Notes under the pieces: model-generated | Databases searched by the model: none | What the model saw: the letters and a program-made list of their open reading frames with translations, nothing else | Told to the model about the DNA's origin: nothing | Assembly: GCA_015852425.1 (NCBI GenBank) | Contig: JAAAIG010000130.1 | Span: 1-55,358 of the forward strand | Direction of reading: 5' to 3' | Source: Gryganskiella cystojenkinii | Taxonomy: Eukaryota; Mortierellomycota; Mortierellomycetes; Mortierellales; Mortierellaceae | Length of the DNA stretch: 55,358 bases | Position numbers and translations under genes: made by a program | Part shown: positions 24,226 through 36,688 of the stretch, piece after piece | Layout: the number at the start of each line of letters is the position of its first letter | Position numbering within the stretch: the stretch's first letter is position 1

Positions 24226-24973
24226 ATCAAATGAGTCCAAACTCAAGGAGATAAACCCTCCCTTTTTTGGTCAAAGTCCAGCAACTCTTTTGTTGCTTCG
24301 CGAGACCTTTTTGCATCTAGTCAGCAATCATATTTATCTTCATATGAACTCAATAGACAATCCACTAAAAAAAAAAAGGCATTCCGGGAGCATTTAAGGG
24401 GCTAAATGAGGGGTCGAAAGGAACGGGTTGGATGTGAGGTGCAAGTCAAATTACAGAGGGATTGCGAGAAACGTGGCTAGGTAGCAGTTGCGGAGCTGAA
24501 TCGGGTCCTTGGGATCGGGTCCAAGGCACTGACGGAGATGTGGAAAACGAGAGGGTCTTTTATAGAATCTAAACCTCACCGTGGTACTTCTAACATGACG
24601 AAGATCAAGCCGGAATCAGCGCCAAAAGAGCCTCAGGATTGGGGATGCTCTCGGAAGTGCCGATCTGGGAGTCGAGGTTGAGACTCCAAAGGTCCTGCTC
24701 ATGTGGCTATTTGAGAACCTTGGGACCGCTTGGGAGGCTACTGTAATGGTCACAATTTCAAGGCACGTGCTGTGTGTAACCTTGGAAGATTGAAAACTTA
24801 TTGGCTCTAAAGTGGTAGCCGCCGCTCTGTTCCAAAAATACAACAGAACAGAAGGGGCGAGTCGACAAAAGTGATAAACTGCGCCAAACTTGCACCACTC
24901 CTCCCAACACAAAATACCTCCCCGTTTTTTTCTCCATTCTCTTTGAACTTTACACAACTCTTATCCTCAGTAA
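24226..24973. other. Intergenic CCH1-GNAT, possible decayed retroelement fragment
   Basis: About 750 bp between two plus-strand genes. No intact gene. Two adjacent plus-strand open frames in different phases (about 24481-24680 and 24601-24793) have ordinary amino-acid composition, unlike the low-complexity frames elsewhere. The second weakly resembles a Copia-type Gag segment. The rest is the presumed GNAT promoter. Confidence 0.45.
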
Positions 24974-25702
24974 ATGACGACCGAACCTGTTCCAGCCGCC
25001 GCCACAGCCGCGATCGCTACTCCCTCACCTATCAAGTACAATCGCGAAGATGCGCAGACCATGGGGCCATACTTGGTCTGTGAGAACCCACCCCATTACC
25101 TTAGCGCAGTCGAAGAGACCGATATCCCCGAGATGGTCCGGATTTTGAACTTGGACGACTCCATCTTTCGAGCCTCCTCCGCATTCCTGTTCCCCTATAC
25201 TGAGGAAAATGCTAAAAGAGCGATTGATCGAGCCTATCGAGTGGTCGAAAAGCGTGGGATAAATACTCATTGGGCCGTCCGTACCAGTCCTCAGGGCAAA
25301 ATCATGGGATGGATGCATATTCATACCCATGGTGGAGAGCCACAGAAACCAGAGTCTTCCACGATTATGACCACGACTGCAAGTCTAACCGTCAGGGAGG
25401 GCCGTTCAGGTTACTGGATCAGTCCTGAACATCGAGCTCAAGGATATGGGGCTCGATCATTGAAGTTCCTGTTGAACGAGATTGCAGCCAAGGAACCACA
25501 TGGGTATGACTTGGTGAAGTGTGAGGCCTTTGTAGAAAACATGGCGAGTCAAAAGGTCATGGAACGAGCGGGGATGATATTGGAACATACCGATTTGGTA
25601 GTTGACGTGGACGCCTATGGCGAAGAGGGCAAGAACAAGAGGATCGCAACGTATGTGTGGTGGTCACCTTCTTCGCCCCATAGCCCTTTGTCATCATCGT
25701 AG
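24974..25702 (+). CDS. GNAT-family N-acetyltransferase, RimJ/RimL-like
   Basis: Single-exon gene of 242 residues with start at 24974 (context TAAATGAC). It is a GNAT acetyltransferase that moves an acetyl group from acetyl-CoA to an amine. Visible family features are the beta-strand GYWISPEHRAQGYGARSL with the acetyl-CoA pyrophosphate loop R154-A-Q-G-Y-G159, the following helix, and VENMASQKVMERAGM with the conserved Asn189 of RimJ/RimL-type enzymes. The N-terminus is Ala/Pro-rich. It is convergent with PARG with 166 bp between the stop codons. The 3' flank carries an (ATC)n run near 25780-25800. The substrate cannot be inferred. Confidence 0.85.
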   Translation: MTTEPVPAAATAAIATPSPIKYNREDAQTMGPYLVCENPPHYLSAVEETDIPEMVRILNLDDSIFRASSAFLFPYTEENAKRAIDRAYRVVEKRGINTHWAVRTSPQGKIMGWMHIHTHGGEPQKPESSTIMTTTASLTVREGRSGYWISPEHRAQGYGARSLKFLLNEIAAKEPHGYDLVKCEAFVENMASQKVMERAGMILEHTDLVVDVDAYGEEGKNKRIATYVWWSPSSPHSPLSSS

Positions 25703-25868
25703 AATCGTAGTAAACACATTAATTCCATAAAGGAGTCATGCGGACAAAAACACATATCGGCTTAGAGTGAGCTTGGCATCATCGTCATCATCATCATCAG
25801 TGCGGTCAATGAAAGAGAAATAGTACGGGTATGGCATGCGCTCTTTATTGTATCAGTGGTTCGGTTGT

Positions 25869-28802
<2,934 letters not shown>

Positions 28803-29085
28803 TTGGAGAGAGTGTGGTAGTTGAAAACACAAGGGTATATATTGGACGGATGGATGAGATGTTGGGAGGATGAGAGTAGACAGGGCGAGGCAATGAATGA
28901 CGGCGATGCTGAGAGGACGAACAGAAAAAGATGGCGCGAAAAGAAAAAAACCGCCACCAAAAGACAGGGCTTGTGACTGTCCCTCGGTGGAAAGGAGTCC
29001 CTCTCTGTGGGAGCGTGTCTCTTTGTTTCCAGTCCACATCACCGAAATTCTACACATCAACCGCATCACAAGACATCAAGGAACC

Positions 29086-30005
29086 ATGGATATCTCTGGA
29101 GCATCAACACCGTCTGCATCCGCCTCGGCGTCAGACCCATTACAGACCGAGGATCAGTACGAACAACTCAAGCGGTTCCAGATCGAGCTCGAGTTTGTCC
29201 AATGTCTCGCTAACCCTTGGTACCTTCACAGTACGTTCGATATTTCTACTCTTTTTTTTTCTTGTTCGTTTCGCCTTTCCTTGCAGGATTGAACCACTAT
29301 CCCAGAAGACGATTGGATGAATGGAAAGTGCGGACATCACATGCATGAACCAAACCATGCAGCATTATCCTAATGCATCGACTCTTTTTTTTTCGTAAAT
29401 GTCCATTAGATCTCGCTCAACAACAATACTTTAACCAGGACGCGTTTGTTCGCTATCTTGATTACCTCCAATACTTTCGGAAACCAGAATACGCAAAATT
29501 CATCATGTAAATGGAAACCTACTGGAGGGGGATCGTTCCAGGCAGTGCAAAAGAAAAACACTATAGAAAAGCTTGGAGAGAGCGCTATGAAGGCAAGACT
29601 GCATCATGACTAACAGCCCTCGTTTTTATTTATCCAAAAATTAGTTACCCACACTGCTTACACTTCTTGACCCTGTTGCAACACAAATCCTTCCGGGACA
29701 GTCTCGCGAAACAGGACACGGCAACGTTTGTGCATGAGAGACAATACTATCACTGGCAATACCTCAGGAATCAGGAAAAGGTCGTGCGCATGGAGATTAT
29801 GCCAGACGGATCCAGAGTCGAGATCAAGACCGAGGATCATCAACAACAACCAACAGTACCACAACAGATTGCACCACCGCCCGCGTCTGCAGCTCTGCCA
29901 GGACAAGGACAGCCCGTCATGGCTGGTCCTGGTGTCCAAGAGTCTGGACCCGGAACCTTTGCAGGGCAACCCATCCAAATAACACCTAACGGTAGCATGC
30001 CATAG
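29086..30005 (+). CDS. MED31: Mediator complex subunit 31 (SOH1)
   Basis: Middle-module subunit of the Mediator coactivator of RNA polymerase II. Three exons: 29086-29230, 29410-29506 and 29645-30005, totalling 603 nt and 200 residues. The highly conserved MED31 core is complete from about residue 23 to 95: ELEFVQCLANPWYLH, NQDAFVRYLDYLQYF, PEYAKFI and YPHCLHFLTLLQ. The N-terminus is Ser/Ala-rich. After the core a fungal-style tail of about 80 residues is rich in Gln, Pro and Gly, making the protein longer than the roughly 130-residue animal and yeast forms. It is convergent with the MscS-type gene, with only 103 bp between the stop codons. Confidence 0.94.
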
Positions 30006-30108
30006 GTTCTTCAACAAAAAAAAAAAACATTCAACCTAAAAACGGCACTTGGAGGAAGTTGATTCGAGAGTATATCTATGTATTGTACAGGGATTGTGTC
30101 TTTGAATA

Positions 30109-33100
30109 CTACTGCATCATCGTCGCCGATTGAAGGAAGCAGCGTTGGTGCTCTGCACCGTTTGGCATCAACTGGAAATTGGTATGATGTGGCGCATGCT
30201 GGATCGTTTCCGGGATAAGCAACGTGGGGTCATCCAACCACCTTGTCGGATTCTGACCATCGGGTGGAGCAATCGTACCATTGGTATCCCCGAGGGATCG
30301 ACGGGTTACCAACAATTCCTTCAGGTCCTCCAACTCGAGTTCATTCAAAGTCGCACGGAGAAATAGAATCGATTTCAACTTTCGAGGTGAAAACGTTGGA
30401 TCGATCCACTTGTTCTTGTGATGGACTCGGAACAGAACCTGGAGACAAGCTCGACTAGTCCCATCTTTTGTATGGCTGTTGGTTGCGTTCAAGATCACGT
30501 CAATCTTGAAATAGTCCTCCTTGGCTTCAGTATCGATAAAATGTTGAATCCGGTCTCTGAGTCGTTGGATCGTTCGAGTTGTTGTAAAGAGTGGCACGTC
30601 CATATAGACATTGTCGATGTGGTCGCCTGAAGATCGAGAAAAAAAAACACAAATAGTGGAAATATAGAGAGAGCGAGGTATGGGCTAGTATCTAGCGTAC
30701 TAAATCAAGATAATCCTGGAGACACAAAAAGCAAAACACAACAGCAAACAATGTGGATATCGTACTTGCACGGCTGAGATTGTGGATATGACGGGATGCC
30801 AGAACGTAGTTTGGAGAGATGACTTGCTAAGATTGTAAAGAAGATCGATCGTCAAAAGAATAAGATTACGCCGCTGTTTGGTATTATTATTTTTTCTGCC
30901 AGTGAGATTAGTACGATATCGATAGTTTACCATCCCATCATTGCGCTTCATCTCTGTTGTCAAGATATGGATCGTTGTGATCGTGAAGTATGATCCCTAA
31001 AAAACCAACAAAAATACCGTACCGGTAAAAAAAAATTAGTTAAAATCACAAAAGTCACAACGTCGAACATGGCACTTCCTTCGATAGAGATAGTCTTTAC
31101 GCTGAGCTCGATCCTATCACCCACATCGAATGCTAGAAACGAAAAAATAAAGCAAAAGGAAAAGAATCATGTTATCTTGATACATTGAGCATTAGCATTC
31201 TCAATGGCCACCATACGCAGGGATTCGCACTTACGTCGCTATCAAGATAGGCGCAGAAAAAATATGTTAGGGACTGGGTTAATCCAAATTCTCACAATGA
31301 AGGTTTTCCTCGGTAATCACGATTGTCTATCATGCATATTACCACTACAAATACAAAGATCATAGACTCGAACGCGTTCTTGGCCGACGATCCTGTCACA
31401 AATGCACAGCCAACAACGAGCTTTGAAAAAAAAGGAAAAAAAAAAATACAAAACAAAACAAAACAAAACAAACCCCTCAGAATTCGAGTTAGATAGAGTA
31501 GTATCGAGATTTGTGGTTTCACTTCCATTCGTCTTAAGGAATTGCCTTACTGACGAAACGCTAACTGCGTACTGTTGGATGCCAGCATCGAAGGCAATCA
31601 AGAACGCGACAACGGCAAACAAAAACACTACCAGACTCGACAACATATCAAGCTTTGCCATCGCGTTCTCGAAGGTCTTGTGAGCCGAAGTGAATCCCTT
31701 TCGAAGGTTGACCATGTCCACGATCCCTAAGAAGAGTTTCAATCCAAGAAGAATACTCGAATTGTTAAATAAAAAAAAATACATGGCACGACAGGTCCTG
31801 TTTGCCCTATAAATAATCCTTATACCTTTCTTGAACATAGTGCGAGTGATCCTTCTGTCTTCTTTGCCAGCCCCGAATAAAGCCCAGACTCTGTCAAGAT
31901 CCTTTTTGAACGCATCAAGATCCTCGCGCTTCAGAAAGTTCCTGTGCTGTGGACATATCCTCGCCCAAAGGTCCTTGGCCTTTTTGTTCGGGTTCTATTA
32001 TCAGTCATAATAATAGCTCATAAGCAATGACACTACGGGGTCGATGTGTTGCAATTCTTTTGAAGGAAGAATATATATAAAATCCTCTATATGGACTTAC
32101 ATCAATCGTCTTGTTTCTGAGGCTGTGGACAAGCAGTGATTTTCGTTTCCGACTCATGCGGACAAACTCAAGCGGTTCGAGGCTATCATGGTCCTTGTCC
32201 GACTCATGAATCGATCCCGCGTTTGTTGAGGTATCGCATCCCACAGCAGCAACGCCAACTGTGGTTCCATCACCCCCGATCTTGCTCGTGGCCGTCTCAT
32301 TGGATGTCTTCCTTCGCCTTTGGAATGAGCTCTTCAATAGTTCTCTGATTGACCTTTTTGACGACGGCAAGTCCCTGGAAGCACAATCAACAACGGCAGC
32401 TGTCGAGGGCTGCTTCTCGTACTTTGGGGACGGTGGTCGACTGGACATCGGTCCCGGAGATCGACCACCTGTGTTGTTTCCAAAACTACTCGGTAACCCG
32501 ATCGTAGAACTCGAGGGACCACCAGGGTGCTGGAACTTGCGAAGATGAAACCCAGGATGATGGACGTAAAACTTGTTGGACGGGTGCTTGATCTTTTGAA
32601 GGACATCCAGGACGTACCCCTGAAAGTGGAGCTCTACGAACCTGGCATTGTCCTGTTCGAGCCGATCCGATATCACCTGCATCATGTACCTCTTGAGAAT
32701 ATATAGCAACAACATGGCCTGGGCGCCCCAGAGAAACCGATAAACCCACCAAAAGATCCAACGACGGCATTGCAGCTCAACGCCGCCGCCACCAACTCCA
32801 CCATTCGCTTCGATCTCCGCGGCAGCTGCGGCAGGACCTCCTTCCAAGATCGCGAGCTCCAAAAGAGTTTTGACACGGTTACAAGTCGGGTTGTGCACAA
32901 AGATAGCCCAGACCGTGATCAGGCACATCAACCAGACAGAACGACCGATATAAAGGACCAAGTCGTCATGTGTCTCGAGCCCGATTTTGACCTTGACGGT
33001 CCCAAATTTGTGGATAAGCTTGAAAACACACATGACCAGGAACCGGATCAAAAAATACGCCACGTGGAGCCCAACCACGACCGCGACATAGGGCAGTCCA

Positions 33101-34173
33101 TCCTCGATCAAGACGATGACCTCGTGGTGGTGACTATGGACATGGTGCAGTATTACTTTCGGGATCAAGAGGAGCACGAGGATGACAATGTTTTTGACGA
33201 CCTTGGTGACGAACGGATGTATCTTGCGCGCGAAAGGCGCACAACAGACGTCCTCTGGCGTCGTGATTGCAGGATCCACGCCCCCTGTCCCTCCAGCAGA
33301 GTCGGTCCCGGAATCGACCTCCTTGTCCTCTTCCCAATCAAAATTGTCGTCGTCATCTTCGTCGACCTTAATCTGTGTCGCTAGCTTTTCGGTCGTCGGG
33401 GAAGAGACTTTAAGGGCAGGTAGTGGTAGTTGTTGCGATTGTGGTGGCTTGGTATCTGTTGTCTGGATTCCTGCTGGGACCAAGTCCCTGACCAAAGATT
33501 GCTTCCGCTGTACGACCGGATTAGAAATGCCTAGGCTGGCTTCTGTTGGCTGTGCTGGGGCGGTCCTTGGTTCTCGTCGTTGAGTAGATGAGACCGGCTC
33601 AATAGGGGAGGGAAGGTTTTCCTCACTGCTACCGCTAAAGACGCCTTCGGCTGTTGATCGACCTGATCGTCGGTATCGCAGAGTCGGACCAGACTTTATG
33701 ATAACGTTTGCAGCCGTTGAAGTCGTTCCAGAAGAATCTCCATAGAGCATTGAACTGCTGTCTTGGAGCAATGTCGGAGTACTGGCCGCGGAAGGAGGAT
33801 GACGACAAGAAGATGATCCTGTCGATCCTTGGTGGTTCTTAGACTCGGATACTCTACACCTCTCCAATGGATAAATGTTGGCGCCATCATCTTCCTTCTC
33901 CATTCGCTTGTTCGCATTGACGTCTGTGTTACTTTGCAGCGTTGAAATTGACTGGAAGAAAGAAACGTCTTGGCTCTGGTGTTGGGCGTGGTGTTTATGG
34001 TGATGGTGGTGATTTCGACGAGGCTGCTGCTGTCGCTCTTGCAGCTGCTCTGATCTGTCATAGAATTGTTCATTAAGCACTGTTTGTTGGTTGTCAGATC
34101 CTCGCCTGCTAGCGTTGGTTCCGCGATTGCCTTGACTATTTTTGGACCGGGACATCAGATCTTCCGGATCCAT
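30109..34173 (-). CDS. MscS-type mechanosensitive ion channel
   Basis: Fungal MscS homologues (Msy1/Msy2 type) act in internal membranes during hypo-osmotic shock and calcium handling. Nine exons: 34173-32101, 31994-31826, 31726-31551, 31420-31343, 31238-31235, 31132-31101, 30996-30931, 30826-30766 and 30626-30109. They sum to 3177 nt, 1058 residues. The first 300 residues are disordered, with a His-rich patch. Hydrophobic segments start near residue 310. The MscS core comes from exons 3-8: SSAKNAFESMIFVFVV, RPFDVGDRIEL (Arg833), TTIHILTTEMKRNDG, VISPNYVLASRHIHNLSRA. Exon 5 is only 4 nt (CGAC) and is needed to hold the frame. A polar stretch before the pore helix occupies the place of the EF-hand of related fungal channels but I see no clear calcium loop. 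Divergent from GNA1. Confidence 0.9.
31235..31238 (-). other. 4-nt micro-exon of the MscS-type channel gene
   Basis: On the minus strand the sequence reads GATAG|CGAC|GTAAGT. Upstream lie a CCTAAC branch-site-like element and a T-rich tract; downstream is a perfect GTAAGT donor. Joining exon 4 (ending GTG), CGAC and exon 6 (starting CATTCGAT) yields VVRPFDVGD, which aligns without gaps to the HPFDVGD block of MscS proteins. Skipping it breaks the frame. Confidence 0.8.
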
Positions 34174-35034
34174 GATGGTTTAGTTAGATAAAGAGTGTTA
34201 CTGTTCGCTTGTCGAGATTGAGGGATGTTGAGGAAAGGGGGGGGAGAGGGGGGAGAGGGGGAAACAGAGTCAAATGAATGCGTTTTAATAGGAACTAAAA
34301 GAAAGGATTTGTTTGCTTTCAAGTTCAAGCTCAGGTTCAGGTTCGATATAAGAAAATATGGAGCATCAGGGCCAGGATGGAACCAAGAATCGTAGACAAT
34401 GGAGGCAGCAGGGTCAGGATAAGCGCACATCCGATTGGGAATCCAATCCTGTCAGTCCTAGAAACGTTTTTAACCGCGACGTCGCTAATAATGCCATGAC
34501 GCGCTGTTGACTTTTACGGTAACTAACTTCGGCAACGCCAATAGACTAAATCAAGGGATAAGGGAAACCAAAATAAATGGGGGGCACTGCAAATTGCCCA
34601 CAAAATAGCGCAGAGGTCGTTCGGTTCATTCTTGACGTTTCTTTATGCATTTTTTTTTTTGTTTGTTCGACAAGAAGAAACAGCCTCACAAAAAACGAAG
34701 AGCCTCTCCCAAACCCACTTTACTCCACTTTCTCGACAACGTCAACAAGAGTAAAAAACAAAACAAAGGTTGAGCGGGGCAAACAAAGAACGATAGGCGT
34801 GGCCAGTCTGCTGCTGCCAATTTGTGTCCGTGGGCAGTATTTAATAGGTTTGAACCTTATTTTATTTTTGCACCTCAGGTCACTCTGCCTTGTTTTCTTT
34901 ACTCACGCTTTGTTCTCATTTCTTTCACTTCTTTTCTTCTTTCATCTCCATTCCATTCCTCTTGCCTCATCCCCTCATCACAAAGAACAACGGCCCTTTT
35001 CTTACACTTGCACCCAATACACTCATAACCAGCC
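34174..35034. other. Divergent promoter region between MscS-type gene and GNA1
   Basis: 861 bp between the starts of two divergent genes. It contains a G-rich repeat (about 34239-34261) on the channel side and T/C-rich DNA on the GNA1 side. No gene is supported. Confidence 0.65.
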
Positions 35035-35715
35035 ATGGCCCCCATGAACAAGTCACCCTTCAAGAAATCCGACGACCTCCTCTTTGACCCAGCCTTGATT
35101 CCTGCAGCCCTGCAGGACCGTCTCCCCTCCGGTTATGTGATCCGTCCTCTTTCCAGAACCGATAACCAGATCCGGTCCAACACTTCCTTCCTCAAGACCC
35201 TCCAGGTTCTCACCACTGTCGGAAACATCTCGGACCAAGCTTTCCAAGAACGGTTTCAATACCTCAAGAGCCACAACGATCAATATTTCACCATCGTCAT
35301 CGAGGACATGAACGTCTCGTCGACCTCACCGCCCACACCCTCAGCGACCCCATTGCTGGTCACTCCCGGTAGAGGCAAGATTGTCGGGGCTGGAACAGTC
35401 TTGGTCGAACGCAAGTTTATTCACGAGCTGGGAATGGTCGGTCATATCGAGGATATTGCGGTTGCAGCGGATCAACAGGGCAAGAAGTTAGGTCAGAGGA
35501 TCATTGAGACCTTGATGGCTATTGGTGAACAGGTCGGTTGTTACAAGGTCATCCTCGATTGCTCCGAAAAGAACGTTCCCTTTTACGAAAAATGTGGATT
35601 CGAGCGCAAGGGTGTCGAGATGGGTTGGTACGTTAACAAGTCCAAGACGGCTGCCGTGCCAACGACAGCAGGACTCGTCAACAGTGCCAGTGTTCCTATC
35701 CAGGCCAAGCTCTAA
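35035..35715 (+). CDS. GNA1: Glucosamine-6-phosphate N-acetyltransferase
   Basis: Acetylates glucosamine-6-phosphate with acetyl-CoA, an early step toward UDP-GlcNAc and so chitin and GPI anchors; cytosolic. Single exon, 226 residues, ATG at 35035 in the context AGCCATGG. Family motifs are LPSGYVIRPL, GHIEDIAVAADQQGKKLG (about 137-153, acetyl-CoA loop Q148-G-K-K-L-G), IGEQVGCYKVILDC and EKNVPFYEKCGFERKGVEM (about 178-196). It is longer than the roughly 160-residue yeast enzyme because of an N-terminal extension, a Ser/Thr/Pro-rich insertion near 94-113 and a Thr/Ala-rich tail. Convergent with TRM5. Confidence 0.95.
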   Translation: MAPMNKSPFKKSDDLLFDPALIPAALQDRLPSGYVIRPLSRTDNQIRSNTSFLKTLQVLTTVGNISDQAFQERFQYLKSHNDQYFTIVIEDMNVSSTSPPTPSATPLLVTPGRGKIVGAGTVLVERKFIHELGMVGHIEDIAVAADQQGKKLGQRIIETLMAIGEQVGCYKVILDCSEKNVPFYEKCGFERKGVEMGWYVNKSKTAAVPTTAGLVNSASVPIQAKL

Positions 35716-36688
35716 AAAAGAGGTCCCTCCATCGACAAGAAAAGGATAAGAAACAACACCATGTACCAACAACAACCAACAACAACAAGGCAACCAGAGT
35801 CCTACCCAAACCTCCCCTGTGTCTGTCCTTGTCCGCCTGTCTGTCTTTCCCCCAACCATTGAAACAAATAAGGATACCACCAACCACCCCAACCTTCCTC
35901 TCCAAAAAATTGGACCCCATTTTTTTTCATGTTCCGTCGCTGTTTTTTTCGTTTCCCATACAATACCACATCTTTCTCCTCTTGGCTATTTTATTTTGTC
36001 CATCATACCTCTTCGGCCTGTCCTATCACCCAAACATGCGCTTTCATCCACTTGAAGCTCAAAGGCTGACTTCATTTCCACCGCACCACCTATTACATAG
36101 TCTCTTTGCATACCTGTTGACCAACAACAAATAACAAAAAAAACCAACTCAAATTTTCTATTGAGCAAAAAAAAAAAAACCGATGAGAGCCTATTTTTGT
36201 CTTTTTTTGTCCGCTTTCGTTTTTGCTTTCTTCTTTGATTCATAGGAGGCAAAAAGGAGTTCAAGGATCCAAAAAGAGAAGCGAGCAACGGAACAACAGA
36301 ACAATCAAGAACGAAAGCAACTTCCAAGGAACAACCCCCTCATTCATAAGGACAACAATCGGTGGATCAGCATAAGCATCCGCCCAACAAAAGGATGTTT
36401 CCAATTTCAATCTCGACTTGAGCTTTCGGACTTGAAGAGCACAGGAATCGCACACGAAGTTATGATTTACACAAGAGAGGAGTGACCTTTATGAGGTAAG
36501 GGGAATCATGATGCAGGGGGAGAATATTATGATAAACGTGTTTAAAAACACACTGTGGGTACGGGGATAAGGATGGTAAAGTTCTCTCCCGGACAACCAG
36601 AACGGATAAGGGCACAGCTTATCATGGTAGGAGTTCCTTATCACGAAATAAGAAAGTTGTATGGGCACTATTTTTGCTCCGTTCATTC
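35716..36688. other. Convergent intergenic region between GNA1 and TRM5
   Basis: 973 bp holding the 3' flanks of two convergent genes, with a CAA-rich stretch just past the GNA1 stop and many homopolymers. No gene is supported on either strand. Confidence 0.65.

Noticed and set aside
31062..31132. A longer exon 6 for the MscS-type gene, ending before GTTGTG
   Set aside because: It is in frame but inserts 13 residues into a block that aligns gaplessly when the better GTAAAG donor after 31101 is used.
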